A stretch of 35,399 nucleotides of DNA from Symsagittifera roscoffensis. Lineage: Eukaryota; Xenacoelomorpha; Acoela; Convolutidae. Shown in pieces: positions 21,524 to 32,158 of this stretch. The number at the start of each line of letters is the position of its first letter. Within the stretch, counting starts at the first letter, position 1. The notes beneath the pieces are model-generated. The model searched no databases, had not been told where the DNA came from, and saw only the letters and a list, made by a program, of their open reading frames with translations. The stretch covers positions 1 to 35,399 of the forward strand of contig NW_026971312.1 in NCBI RefSeq assembly GCF_963678635.1, read 5' to 3'. Position numbers and translations under genes: made by a program.

Positions 21524-22754
21524 CTCTTGATTGATATGAAAATAAAAGAGTTGTCGATACTACTCTATGGTCCGAAAAGGGGCAGGGTGAACCCAAGGGA
21601 GCTCTATCCCATAATATTTGTCATTTTTAGGGAGATCTAAAAAACAATCAATCTTGTATAGAATTTCAACGCGCGTTCCATTAGACTTCAATAGAACAAG
21701 ATCTGTGGGTCCGTTAAATGGACCCGCAGATGATCCAGCTGCAGGAGTTGCCGACATGGGCGCCAGGGCTGGGCAAAAAAAAACACTCCATTCGTATAGC
21801 AATCGTCAACAGTTACAAGAAGAACATAGCAGGCCACAACAGACGGCAACGCATAGATGAATCTCTTAGAGATTATACGAAGCCATCATCAGGCTTGACA
21901 TCAACAAAGATCATCAAGCAGTAACCAGTTAATAGGAAACAAAAAAATATATATACTTTAATTGCCAAATTAATATTTTCAAATCTGCAAATGCATGTCA
22001 GTGTGTCAGAGTGTATGACCATGTTATTTTTCAAAACTAACATGGTATAATCTCTATATTGTTAAAATAGATCAAAAATTTGATATGACATGAATTGACC
22101 GTTTTTCTCGATTGAAATTGAAAATTTTCCTTGGTAATTTACCATAGGTTCTCACTGATGGATTTTTTTGACAAAAAAACATTGCTGAGTTTCATCTTCG
22201 CTTGTATGTATGTAAGGTTTTTCCATAGTGTAAATTAAATTTCTTCTACCAAAAATTTTATTTGATTATCTTTATATGGGGTACAATTTTTGGTTCTTGT
22301 ATTTTTTTCGGTATAGTAGTTTTTGTATTGAATGTTTAAGTAAGAGGCTAAAAGTAGGTGTTTTATTTTCCAAAAATGGCATGTTAGTTTCAAATCAAGG
22401 AAAATGGATATAGGAATCAAACTATAATTGAACTATAAACCAGATCATGAATCAAACTTAGCAGCAGATTTATGTGGCCCATCTCAATTGAAATTTATGC
22501 AATTCCGTTGAAATTGCTGATATTTTGGTGGGATGTATCGGCTGATAACGTAAATGACCTAGAACTAGTGCAGTGCGTTCATGATTTCTAGACGAGTTTT
22601 GAAAGGCAAAGATTTTTTCATTTATATAATATCTTTAATCCGCTGGCAAATATGCGTAGAATTTTTGTAATGTTCTCCTGGAACAAAAATAAATGTTCTT
22701 GTTTGTTTCCTAGATAAAGGACATTGGTTTTTTCTTCATTGACAATTTGGTCCA
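21524..22754. repeat. Array monomer 9 (1,231 bp)
   Basis: Starts ctcttg instead of ttcttg. Hairpin 1 has one mismatch (ggacccgcagat). The second half shares caaaaatttgat, cgcttgtatg, ctaccaaaaa and atggggtac with monomer 10. Confidence 0.9.
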
Positions 22755-23986
22755 TTCTTGATTGATATGAAAATAAAAGAGTTGTCGATACTACTCTATG
22801 GTCCAAAAAGGGGCAGGGTGAAACCAAGGGAGCTCTATCCCATAATATTTGTCATTTTTAGGGAGATCTAAAAAACAATCAATCTTGTGTAGAATTTCAA
22901 CGCGCCTTCCATTAGACTTGAATAGAACAAGATCTGTGGGTCCGTTAAATGGACCCACAGATGATCCAGCTGCAGGAGTTGCCGACATGGGCGCCAGGGC
23001 TGGGCAAAAAAAAACACTCCATTCGTATAGCAATCGTCAACAGTTACAAGAAGAACATAGCAGGCCACAACAGACGGCAACGCATAGATGAATCTCTTAG
23101 AGATTATACGAAGCCATCATCAGGCTTGACATCAACAAAGATCATCAAGCAGTAACCAGTTAATAGGAAACAAAAAAATATATATACTTTAATTGCCAAA
23201 TAAATATTTTCAAATCTGCAAATGCATGTCAGTGTGTCAGAGTGTATGACCATGTTATTTTTCAAAACTAACATGGTATAATCTCTATATTGTTAAAATA
23301 GATCAAAAATTTGATATGACATGAATTGACCGTTTTTCTCGATTGAAATTGAAAATTTTCCTTGGTAATTTACCATAGGTTCTCACTGATGGATTTTTTT
23401 GACAAAAAAACATTGCTGAGTTTCATCTTCGCTTGTATGTATGTAAGATTTTTCCATAGTGTAAATTAAATTTCTTCTACCAAAAATTTTATTTGATTAT
23501 CTTTATATGGGGTACAATTTTTGGTTCTTGTATTTTTTTTCGGTATAGTAGTTTTTGTATTGAATGTTTAAGTAAGAAGCTAAAAGTAGGTGTTTTATTT
23601 TCCAAAAATGGCATGTTAGTTTCAAATCAAGGAAAATGGATATAGGAATCAAACTATAATTGAACTATAAACCAGATCATGAATCAAACTTAGCAGCAGA
23701 TTTATGTGGCCCATCTCAATTGAAATTTATGCAATTTCGTTGAAATTGCTGATATTTTGGTGGGATGTATCGGCTGATAACGTAAATGACCTAGAACTAG
23801 TGCAGTGCGTTCATGATTTCTAGACGAGTTTTGAAAGGCAAAGATTTTTTCATTTATATAATATTTTTAATCCGCTGGCAAATATTCGTAGAATTTTTGT
23901 AATGTTCTCCTGGAACAAAAATAAATGTTCTTGTTTGTTTCCTAGATAAAGGACATTGGTTTTTTCTTCATTGACAATTTGGTCCA
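22755..23986. repeat. Array monomer 10 (1,232 bp)
   Basis: The first half shares tagaatttcaacg, acttgaatagaac and gggtgaaacc with monomer 11; the second half matches monomer 9. Hairpin 1 is perfect. Confidence 0.9.
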
Positions 23987-25216
23987 TTCTTGATTGATAT
24001 GAAAATAAAAGAGTTGTCGATACTACTCTATGGTCCAAAAAGGGGCAGGGTGAAACCAAGGGAGCTCTATCCCATAATATTTGTCATTTTTAGGGAGATC
24101 TAAAAAACAATCAATCTTGTGTAGAATTTCAACGCGCCTTCCATTAGACTTGAATAGAACAAGATCTGTGGGTCCGTTAAATGGACCCACAGATGATCCA
24201 GCTGCAGGAGTTGCCGACATGGGCGCCAGGGCTGGGCAAAAAAAACACTCCATTCGTATAGCAATCGTCAACAGTTACAAGAAGAACATAGCAGGCCACA
24301 ACAGACGGCAACGCATAGATGAATCTCTTAGAGATTATACGAAGCCATCATCAGGCTTGACATCAACAAAGATCATCAAGCAGTAACCAGTTAATAGGAA
24401 ACAAAAAAATATATATACTTTAATTGCCAAATAAATATTTTCAAATCTGCAAATGCATGTCAGTGTGTCAGAGTGTATGACCATGTTATTTTTCAAAACT
24501 AACATGGTATAATCTCTATATTGTTAAAATAGATCAAAATTTTGATATGACATGAATTGACCGTTTTTCTCGATTGAAATTGAAAAATTTCCTTGGTAAT
24601 TTACCATAGGTTCTCACTGATGGATTTTTTTGACAAAAAAACATTGCTGAGTTTCATCTTCGCTCTTATGTATGTAAGGTTTTTCCATAGTGTAAATTAA
24701 ATTTCTTCTACGAAAAATTTTGCTTGATTATCTTTATATGGAGTACAATTTTTGGTTCTTGTATTTTTTTCGGTATAGTAGTTTTTGTATTGAATGTTTA
24801 AGTAAGAGGCTAAAAGTAGGTGTTTTATTTTCCAAAAATGGCATGTTAGTTTCAAATCAAGGAAAATGGATAAAGGAATCAAACTATAATTGAACTATAA
24901 ACCAGATCATGAATCAAACTTAGCTGCAGATTTATGTGGCCCATCTCAATTGAAATTTATGCAAGTCCGTTAAAATTGCTGATATTTTGGTGGGATGTTT
25001 CGGCAGATAACGTAAATGACCTAGAACTAGTGCAGTGCGTTCATGATTTCTTGACGAGTTTTGAAAGGCATCGATTTTTTTATTTATATAATATTTTTAA
25101 TCCGCTGGCAAAAATTCGTAGAATTTTTGTAATGTTATCCTATAACAAAAATAAATGATCTTGCTTGTTTCCTAGGTAAACGACATTGTTTTTTTCTTCA
25201 TTGACAATTTGGTCCA
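23987..25216. repeat. Array monomer 11 (1,230 bp), edge unit
   Basis: The first half matches monomer 10. The last 250 bases instead carry variants of the single unit of segment A (ccgttaaaattgctg, cggcagataacg), which none of monomers 1-10 has. It then runs into the unique right flank. Hairpin 1 is perfect. Confidence 0.9.
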
Positions 25217-26907
25217 ATATAACTGTAAGCTTTTTGTTATGGTTATTCAAATGTTTTTGGTCCGAAAAATAGGTTTAAGTTTTAAGGTTCAATTGTTTTG
25301 AATACGTTTTAAAGAAGGTTGATAAGGCTTTAAAACTGCTTTCTGGTAGTTTTAAAAATTAAACCAGATTAATTATCACAGTTCCCAAACGGCCTCCCTG
25401 CGGGACACCCTGGCGCAAGAAATTAAAATTAACAAATAAAATTTATTCCCTTGTTTGTGTGTGAAAATCTATTTTTTTTTTTGCTATGGCACATTGTTAG
25501 TAAGATTGGTTTGTAGTTTTCTGGTAGCAAGAATGAAAACATGCGCGTATACTTTATTGCAACCGTCTCTTAGCGCCCATGCTGATGAAGTGTCAGAGGG
25601 CCTCGGTGTTTTTTTTTTCAAATTGAATTTAAGATGGTCTATTTTTGAACTCAGCAAATGTAAAAAATCTGAATGAAAATTACAATTTAAAATTTAGTTT
25701 GAAATCATCTTTGAAGAAAGTGAGCTAAATTGTTTTAACTCAATCATAAATGCAGTCTAACCTAAGAAAATTAGCTGAGCAGATTGGCCAATTTAGAATT
25801 TTTAGTACTAAAGCTCCAAGAGAATTCAACAGAAAAGAAACTTGTTTCCCGATTTGTTTGAGTTTCTAGTTTTCTTGATAATATACCGTTTTTCACCTTC
25901 TGTTTTTCAGGCGAAAAGTTTTGATGTAAATTTCTTATCCTGGAAGCTCACAGTAGGTTTATCGTTACAAATAAAAAACAGTTACTGTGGAGCACATTTT
26001 AATTGTTCGTAAAAAAAATTGTTGAGGAAAACTTTGTACATTGAATGAAGATCGTTCTAGTTGGCAAAACATTACTCAGAAGTAGGACCAGAACGAATCA
26101 TGCGCATCACTTATGAAGAGTTTTGAACGTGACCAACTGAAAAAATTTATGATGGATTTCAAAAAAGGCGTGATCGAATTTGAATCTTCGACAGCACAAA
26201 TTTGAATGATGGTATTTGAAGAAACAAATGATAAATCAATTTCTCAAAATAAACCACTTTAATTGGATTAAATTGAGAACCTGAAACAGTAACGCCAAGA
26301 AACAATTTACAATGGCTGACGGAATGTTGAGTTTTATCAAAAACGACTTAATTTTGAAGCTACTTAAGACCAAACTTCGAAGGAAGAGAGTAAAAGCTTG
26401 CCCGGTTGACTTTTTAAAAGTTTAATTTAAGGTCTTCTTCTGAGTTATTTTTTTTGAAAACTTTACGTATAGTTTTACTGAAAGGCTTTTTTTCAGTTAT
26501 AGAAGTTGTGGCTGAGTGGTATATCTTGATGTGTAGCCTGAAAATCATTGATTTGATTGATTGATCTTACAAACATAGATCGCCCCTAATATAGTCAATA
26601 AGGGCTTTAGAAAGAATGAGTACTGTTTAGATAGATACAAACGCCAAGATTGTATGGATCCAAAGACTCTATCTCGTCTCAAAGGTTCTTTCTATAATTG
26701 AGACTGTGGACCCCATCAAAGGTAAATTGCAATTGTAGGGTTGCGCATAAACAGTTGTATGACAATCTCATCCAGTCTTACCAAAAAAATAAGTTATAAA
26801 AATTTTACCAAAAATTTCATCCGCAAATCTCATCTGAAAGTTCATCCAAAAGTTTTATCCAAAAAGTTTAACAATTTTATATAAATGGTTTTGCACGGGG
26901 TATGTGA
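25217..26907. repeat. AT-rich flank right of the array, copy of 6036-7723
   Basis: Aligns end to end with the flank in segment A, including the tcatccaaaagtt-like short repeats near 26765-26870. No gene is seen; a 73-codon plus-strand frame at 25455-25676 is not conserved in A. Confidence 0.8.
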
Positions 26908-28853
26908 AAACTACTTAACACACTTTGAGCTATTAGCCTAACTGCAAAAATGGAAACTTTCTATAAGTGAAACCGAAGCTGATGAAAGCCTGCATTATTT
27001 CGCGTTAATATTTCAGAAATCTGCCATCGAATTTTAACGTACCTACGCAGAGCTGGCTACTAGAATTAGCTATGATGAGACCGTTCAAACTTTTCGAAGA
27101 CAGTACAGTGAAAGACACTTTGAGCTATTAGTCTAACTGCAAAAATGGAAACTTACTATAAGTGAAACCGAAACTGATGAAAGGCTGCATTATTTCGCGT
27201 TAATATTTCAGAAATCTCCCATCGAATTTTAACGTACCTACCCAGAGGCTACTAGAATTAGCTATGATGAGACTGTTCAAGCTTTTCGAAGACAGTACAG
27301 TGAAAGACCGGTGGTCTTCCGCGGACGGCTAACGCGTCGCGTACAGCAGGCAGGTGAACAGTTAACAGATTTGCTGAGGGATTTACAGCCATTGGCGCTG
27401 AAGGCGTACCCAGACAAGTTCTAGGACATACGGGATCACTTAGTGCTTCGAGGTTTTCTCGAAGGAATCCACCTCAGCCAAGTTAGACTTGAACTCCGCA
27501 AGACAACTGGGACAAGGACATGAATTAGAATTGAGCACGAAAAACAAATGCCACGAATAGCAGCCATACGAAGGGATGAAACAGAAATCCTAATAGACTC
27601 AGTTAACAGACTCGTTCAACAGATATTAGTTGATAATGAAATTATTGCCCGGAGCAGTGACGGTCGAAGAGACAACAGGGAACCGATATAGGGAACAAGG
27701 TTCAAGATACCGAGCAAGAACTCTCAAACCAGGACCAAAAACGCGCGAAAGAAATGACAATCCCAGAAATGAAAACAACTATGACAAATTTCGACTATGT
27801 GGGCAAAAAGGTAATTGGGCAAAGAACTGCCATAACTGCTTTTCTTGTGGAAGTTTTACCCACATTAAAAGAAATTGCCCCTTGGAATAAAAGGACGGAA
27901 CAAACCAACATAATCAGGGTGTGCTCCAATAACAAAACGAAAAGTTTCAATGTGGATTGTTATTGAACGGGAAATTGGAAACTGGACTGTTAAACAGTGG
28001 GAGTAGCAGTTCGCTCATACGTTTTGACACGTATGAACGGCTTGGAAAGCCGGGAATCATAAAGGCTTTTAACAATCACGAGCTAGCGGCTAACAATTCG
28101 GCGTTGAAAATATATGGCTGTGTCGACATCAAAATCGAAATGAAAAAAAATCCGGAGAGTTCTTTCAAGAGTTTTTAATAATGGCAGATAAATACTTACC
28201 CTGCCTTCTTGGTTTGGATTTCATGATAGATCAAGAATGTATTCTAACATTGGCGAACAATTGTTGTAATGTACGAAACATCGGACAGTGCTACCTATAT
28301 CAGCACAAACAACGACCGGTTTCAGAACCTTTGCAAAAGTAGAGAGGAATGCAAGAATCGCCAGCAGACATGAAAAACTAGTAGAAATCGCCATCAAGCA
28401 TGAAAACGGTACCCCTCTCAGTAGACAAGAAGGTTTAATCGAAAGCATACAGGAATTAGACGCAAAAACTGGACTACTGGTAGCTGATTGACTGGTTAGT
28501 GTGAACCACGGAAAAAGTTGTCTGAATGTACTGAACATGCGAAATGAAGCTATTGACATATACCATAACATAAAAATTGCTCATTATACCGATTTGAGAA
28601 ATCAGATCCAAGTAAACGAATTCTTTAGTAGCAAGGAACCACCGAAGCATCAGGAGTCCTATGAATTAGGCAAACACGCTACTCAAGACGGTTCACAACT
28701 GCCATCTGAAGAAAAGAAAAAAGTACAGATAATGTTTGATCAACATAACCGGGTCTTTCCACGAAGCTCAACGTGTGTTTGGATAAAATCAGACATAAAA
28801 TAAATTTAAGAGCTGATGCAAAGCCAAGTCGTCGGGCATACAGAAGTTTGAAA
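26908..28853 (+). pseudogene. Ty3/gypsy gag-protease-pol remnant, copy B
   Basis: Same element as 9447-10892, with the same stops in gag (LLA-stop-LQKWK, IEF-stop-RTYPE) and the same LLNSG in the protease (AAC at 27993-27995). It keeps a gag piece missing from A (RGRLTRRVQQAGEQLTDLL, near 27330-27400) and the CCHC knuckle at 27838-27879. It also has a protease frameshift in an A-run near 28148. The linker is longer (28501-28803), reaching FDQHNRVFP and then, after a stop, RADAKPSRRAYRSLKFEKR. This is the usual entry into a gypsy reverse transcriptase, after which the similarity ends. The RT core, RNase H and integrase are absent. Confidence 0.75.
26921..27307 (+). repeat. Direct tandem duplication of a gag piece (195 + 192 bp)
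   Basis: 26921-27115 and 27116-27307 both run from cactttgagctattag to cagtacagtgaaaga, differing by a few substitutions and a 3-base indel. Copy A (from 9524) has one. The duplication therefore happened in B after the A/B split, or was lost from A. Confidence 0.9.
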
Positions 28854-28854
28854 T

Positions 28855-29238
28855 TTGAAAAACGGGGAATTTAGGTTCAAACGTGTAGCATCAGAATTAA
28901 AGCTAAAGTATTGCATGTATATGGCGTCATGTTTAGTGACGGCACTTGAGAAAAGCAGCTGGTGTGATGAAGCAACAAATCTGCATGAATATTTCGAGCT
29001 TGCTCTTAGTTTTTATTCACTGAGTGAATCAGAGTGTGAGATGTTATGGGATACAAAAAAGTTTAAAACAACAGGATTTAGAACCGAGGGTATTAATATA
29101 ATTCGGGAGAAAATGGGTAGCATCCTAGCATCAGGGACTTTAAATAATTCCAAAATAAAAGTATCAAAAATTTTCATGAGGAAAAGAAACAATGGTTGTG
29201 TCAAATATGGATTTCGCCTACTAATAAAAAAATTATAG
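28855..29238 (+). CDS. Hypothetical open frame, about 127 codons, no recognised family
   Basis: The frame opens at a TTG in a different frame from the gypsy pol end it overlaps. The first in-frame ATG gives MYMASCLVTALEKSSWCDEA near 28915, about 107 codons. The composition is protein-like (LHEYFELALSFYSLSESECEML, ending RNNGCVKYGFRLLIKKL), with mixed charge and no transmembrane stretch or repeat. I see no zinc-finger, RT, protease or integrase motif. It could be an unrecognised piece of the retroelement, the last exon of a host gene, or chance in AT-rich DNA. It is absent from segment A, which diverges before this point. Confidence 0.3.
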   Translation: MKNGEFRFKRVASELKLKYCMYMASCLVTALEKSSWCDEATNLHEYFELALSFYSLSESECEMLWDTKKFKTTGFRTEGINIIREKMGSILASGTLNNSKIKVSKIFMRKRNNGCVKYGFRLLIKKL

Positions 29239-29736
29239 ACCCAATCCTAATGTCCTAATCAATGGCGATCTAACCATTGGGACCTTGTATGCACAAGTAA
29301 AAATAGCAAGTATTGTTTTTTTGTTAGCAAAAATGTCGAACTCAAAAAGCGCTCTGCTTTTGGCAACAAAGAATAGTAATTAGCTATCAGGGCAATTTGA
29401 AAGCTCCGAAAAAAAGAGGTCGTTAAACCATAATCCAGGGAGTACTAGTGAATGAGACGAACCAACTTTCTATGTTTTTCTCAGCTGAAAAAACCGCGTT
29501 TGATTTGTCAGGAAAATTTGAGGGATTAACCACTAAAGATTATATACAAATTGAACTAGATACGTTTTCACCTGAGATTTTTTAATAAATGAAAAATTAC
29601 TGCGTATTCTAGAAAAGCACAAATGAGACGTAAATGACATTATTTGAGACTTCGCAAAAAAACCGGAAATGGCGAAAATTTTGATGTCGAGTAAAATCTC
29701 CTCTAGCTTACCACTCAGAAAAGGCTGGCGGCTTAT
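29239..29736. other. No gene seen between the open frame and the copia LTR
   Basis: AT-rich and noncoding in all frames. It has no match elsewhere in the window that I can see. No promoter or structural RNA is recognised. Confidence 0.5.
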
Positions 29737-29992
29737 TGTATTATAATGATACATCTCGATGTTTAAAACTAAAAAATTTCGTATCATTTATTTTCCATTA
29801 AAGTGGTTTAGGTCAAAATCAACAACCTTTGTTCAACCTCATTTTTTTCGCTGTCATTTTAAAAGTTAAAAGTCATAAGTCAATATTAATTAACTCCTTT
29901 CACGAATATAGCAATTACAGTTTCGTTTAGAGTCTTTTAGTTCTAAGCAACCATGTCTGAAAACTGACCAATCACAGACGAGTATTTCAACC
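29737..29992 (-). repeat. 3' LTR of copia element 1 (256 bp)
   Basis: Aligns with 34174-34428 throughout (shared blocks taaagtggttta, caattacagtttcg, ccatgtctgaaaa-tgaccaatcacagac). The minus-strand 3' end is ATACA. The 5' end reads GGTTGAAATAC where the other LTR has TGTTGAAATAC, so the terminal T is lost. Confidence 0.75.
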
Positions 29993-30002
29993 CTCCACCT
30001 CA

Positions 30003-30640
30003 AAAGGCAGTTCCAAAGAAAATCTTGCATATCTGAGCCAAACGAATAAGTGGAAGTCCTTTTGTTAGAACATCCGCAACAATAATGTAGTAGTAAGATA
30101 TTTTAACGTCGTCTCACCAGAGCGAATATGTTCTCGAAAAAAGTGTAGTTTAAGGTCAATATGTTTGGCTCTCGATCTTGAAGATGTTTTATGAGCTACA
30201 CAGTTTTCTCCTTGGTTGTACTTGAGCAAAATAGGGAAAGTAGTTTATAGTTAACACTCTCAAATACATGTTTCAAAAAACAAAACTTCCTGAGCCAAGG
30301 CTGCTAGAGCCATATATTCCGATTTACATGTAGATAATGATACCGAACGTTTTTTAGCAGTTCGCCAAAATACCAGTGAGTCTGACGCATTTAATTTAAT
30401 AACCATATCAGATACAAATTTTCTGGTCTTTACGTCGCTTGCCCAATCGGCATCACTGTACGCTAAAATATCTAGACCATTATCATGTCGTGAACAAGAA
30501 AGGAAATAATTCGTGCCCTTTAAATAGCGTAGTACTCTTTTTGCTGCAATAAAGTCGTGCACTGTTGGACTTTTGCAAGCTTGAGGGAGTAATTTTACTG
30601 CAAAAGCAATATCCGGCCTAGTTGTTACAGCTAAAAACAA
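30003..30640 (-). pseudogene. copia RNase H region, element 1
   Basis: 30640-30260 is open: TTRPDIAFAVKLL, HDFIAAKRVLRYLKGT, then AYSDADWASD (RNase H active-site Asp kept), VFWRTAKKRSVSLSTCKSEY and MALAALAQEVLFFE. After the stop at 30260 the remaining C-terminal part persists only in pieces across frames, ending VADVLTKGLPLIRLAQICK near 30010-30080, just before the purine tract. Confidence 0.75.
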
Positions 30641-31310
30641 AAACGCCCGCCCTTAGGGCTAAAAAAAAGGAACGATCTGTTAGACTTTTATCATCAGTTG
30701 GATTTTTCGCTTGTCTTATACCGTAATTACAATTAATGAGCTCGCATACATCACGTTCACCAGACTCAAAACCACGAGGTTGCTCAATGAAAATTTCATC
30801 CTCTAAAGTAGAATTAAAAAAAACTGTTTTGACATCAATTTGTCGTGCTGTGATGTTGTGCTGCAAACCATCTTGTGCTGCAATGGCAAGTAATGAGCGA
30901 ATAACTGTCATACTAATAGTAGGTGAAAAAGTATCAGTACAATTTTGTCCGTAAATTTGTCTAAATCCCTTAGCCACATAACGTGCCTTATATTGTTCAT
31001 TTAAACCATCGCTTTTACGCTTTATATCAAAAACCCATTTGCCTTTTGTTAACGGTTTTCCAGAAGGTAAAGCCACAAGATCCCATGTTTTAATTTCTAC
31101 AAAATTTTTGAATTCATTTTGCATTGCAGGTTGCCATTTTTCAGCTTCAGCTGACAAAATTGCTTCCTCATAATTAAAAGAAATATTACAGTTTTCATCA
31201 GTAGAAAAATCATAATCGTAATGCCATGCAGGTCTTCGAATCATCCGACCAGTCCTATTAGTTGTAGGAATGTCAAGTCCCAAAGCAGTAGAATGTTCTT
31301 CAGCACTCAC
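30640..31310 (-). pseudogene. copia reverse transcriptase, N-terminal half only, element 1
   Basis: It matches the start of the copia RT domain: KWQPAMQNEFKNF, TWDLVALPSGKPLTKGKWVF, KARYVAKGF, DTFSPTISMTVIRSLLAIAA and QIDVKTVFFNSTLEDEIFIE, which holds the first catalytic Asp in DVKT. The frame then jumps from CNYGIRQA straight to KNPTDDKSLT. Element 2 shows the latter belongs well after the FVDD active site. An in-frame deletion has removed the catalytic YVDD-type core. A short insertion with agccctaagggc then disrupts the join to RNase H. Confidence 0.8.
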
Positions 31311-31919
31311 AGAGTGTTCTCTTGATTTAGATGATTTAGAACGTTTCGGTTAAAATTTATCGAACTGTCAGGAATCAGGGAATCAGTATTTTGCAGATTG
31401 TCTGCAGTTGGAGTGTGAGGAGAAGACTCAATGGCATTAGATATATCAAATTCATCGTGATATGTGTGTTTTTCACGTGTATCTAAGTAGATTGGAGCAT
31501 CTTGAATGTCCATTTGCACATTATGAGGACTAGATGCTGAAGATATTTTTTGAGAACTATCAATAGTTGTAGAAGGTCTTCGAATCATCCGACCAGTCCT
31601 ATTAGTTGTAGGAATGTCAAGTCCCAAAGCAGTAGAATGTTCTTCAGCACTCACAGATTGTTCTCTTGATTTAGATGATGTAGAACGTTTTGGTAACAAT
31701 GTATCGAACTGTCAGGAATCAGGGAATCAGTATTTTGCAGATTGTCTGCAGTTGTAGTGTGAGGAGAAGACTCAATGACAATAGATAATTCAAATTCATC
31801 GTGAGATGTGTGTTTTTCCCGTGTATCTAAGTAGATTGGAGTATCTTGAATCTCCATTTGAACATTATGAGGACTAGATGCTGAAGATACTTTTAGAGAA
31901 CTATCAATAGTTGTAGAAG
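31231..31919 (-). repeat. Direct tandem duplication, period 344 bp, in the copia linker
   Basis: 31231-31574 and 31575-31918 both begin ggtcttcgaatcatccgacc and end tcaatagttgtagaa. They differ by a modest number of substitutions and a small indel near 31350/31692, so the duplication is not very recent. Confidence 0.9.
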
Positions 31920-32145
31920 TAGCTCCCCCTGTCGGTGATAACAGCTGTTCAAGAGGAGGCAATACTTCATTTGCATCAGTTGCACTTGTTTGTGCATAAT
32001 TGACCCCCACTGAATCTGTGACAGCCTTCATTGGATCATTGCCCGGAAATGGCAAAACAATGGCAGGCCTTGATCTGTTTTCAAGACCTGGGAATTTTTC
32101 TTCCTGAAATGTCACATTCCGAGAGCGATAAAATTTCTTTTTCAT
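31310..32145 (-). pseudogene. copia integrase-RT linker, element 1, with duplicated block
   Basis: Low-complexity Ser/Thr-rich linker, beginning MKKKFYRSRNVTFQEEKFPG, the usual tail of copia integrase. It is followed by two copies of a stretch containing SSASSPHNVQM, HTYHDEF or HTSHDEF, NTDSLIPDSSI and TTNRTGRMIRRP. The second copy is an exact-length tandem duplicate (344 bp at DNA level). The two copies are in different frames and end in stops, so the duplication breaks the polyprotein. Confidence 0.65.
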
Positions 32146-32158
32146 AAAATCATGTAAA

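Larger units (their letters stand above)
11688..25216. repeat. Tandem array of 11 head-to-tail monomers of about 1,230 bp
   Basis: The total of 13,529 bases equals eleven units of 1,225-1,232 bases, all in one orientation. Each junction reads ggtcca/ttcttgattga. The left edge is preceded by gacacctctggagac and the right edge followed by tataactgtaagc, exactly as at the edges of the single unit in segment A (2944, 6035). Monomers look about 95% or more alike by eye. Each holds two small hairpins and, on the minus strand, a LINE-like reverse transcriptase tail that crosses no working start. Plus- and minus-strand frames of 60-100 codons recur but vary with the length of an A-tract, so I do not call them genes. 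Confidence 0.95.
11029..28860. repeat. Segment B: second copy of the composite block, expanded by the tandem array
   Basis: Same order as segment A: left arm 11029-11687, repeat unit (here 11 copies, 11688-25216), flank 25217-26907, Ty3/gypsy remnant from 26908. It continues about 280 bases further into pol than A does. Differences from A: the deleted 1.79-kb stretch, a 195-bp duplication in gag and the array. Confidence 0.85.

Noticed and set aside
12783-24059. Minus-strand 69-codon frames crossing monomer junctions (SPCPFSDHRVVSTT...MDQIVNEE)
   Set aside because: The first half comes from one monomer and the LINE-like half from the next. The chimera arises only from the head-to-tail arrangement and is absent in segment A.
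11782-24386. Plus-strand frames of 60-101 codons recurring in each monomer (LGRSKKQSIL...GARAGQKK...)
   Set aside because: They begin at TTG. Their downstream frame switches with the length of an A-run (KKTLHSY versus KKHSIRI), and the opposite strand is open over the same bases. A repeated chance frame explains this.
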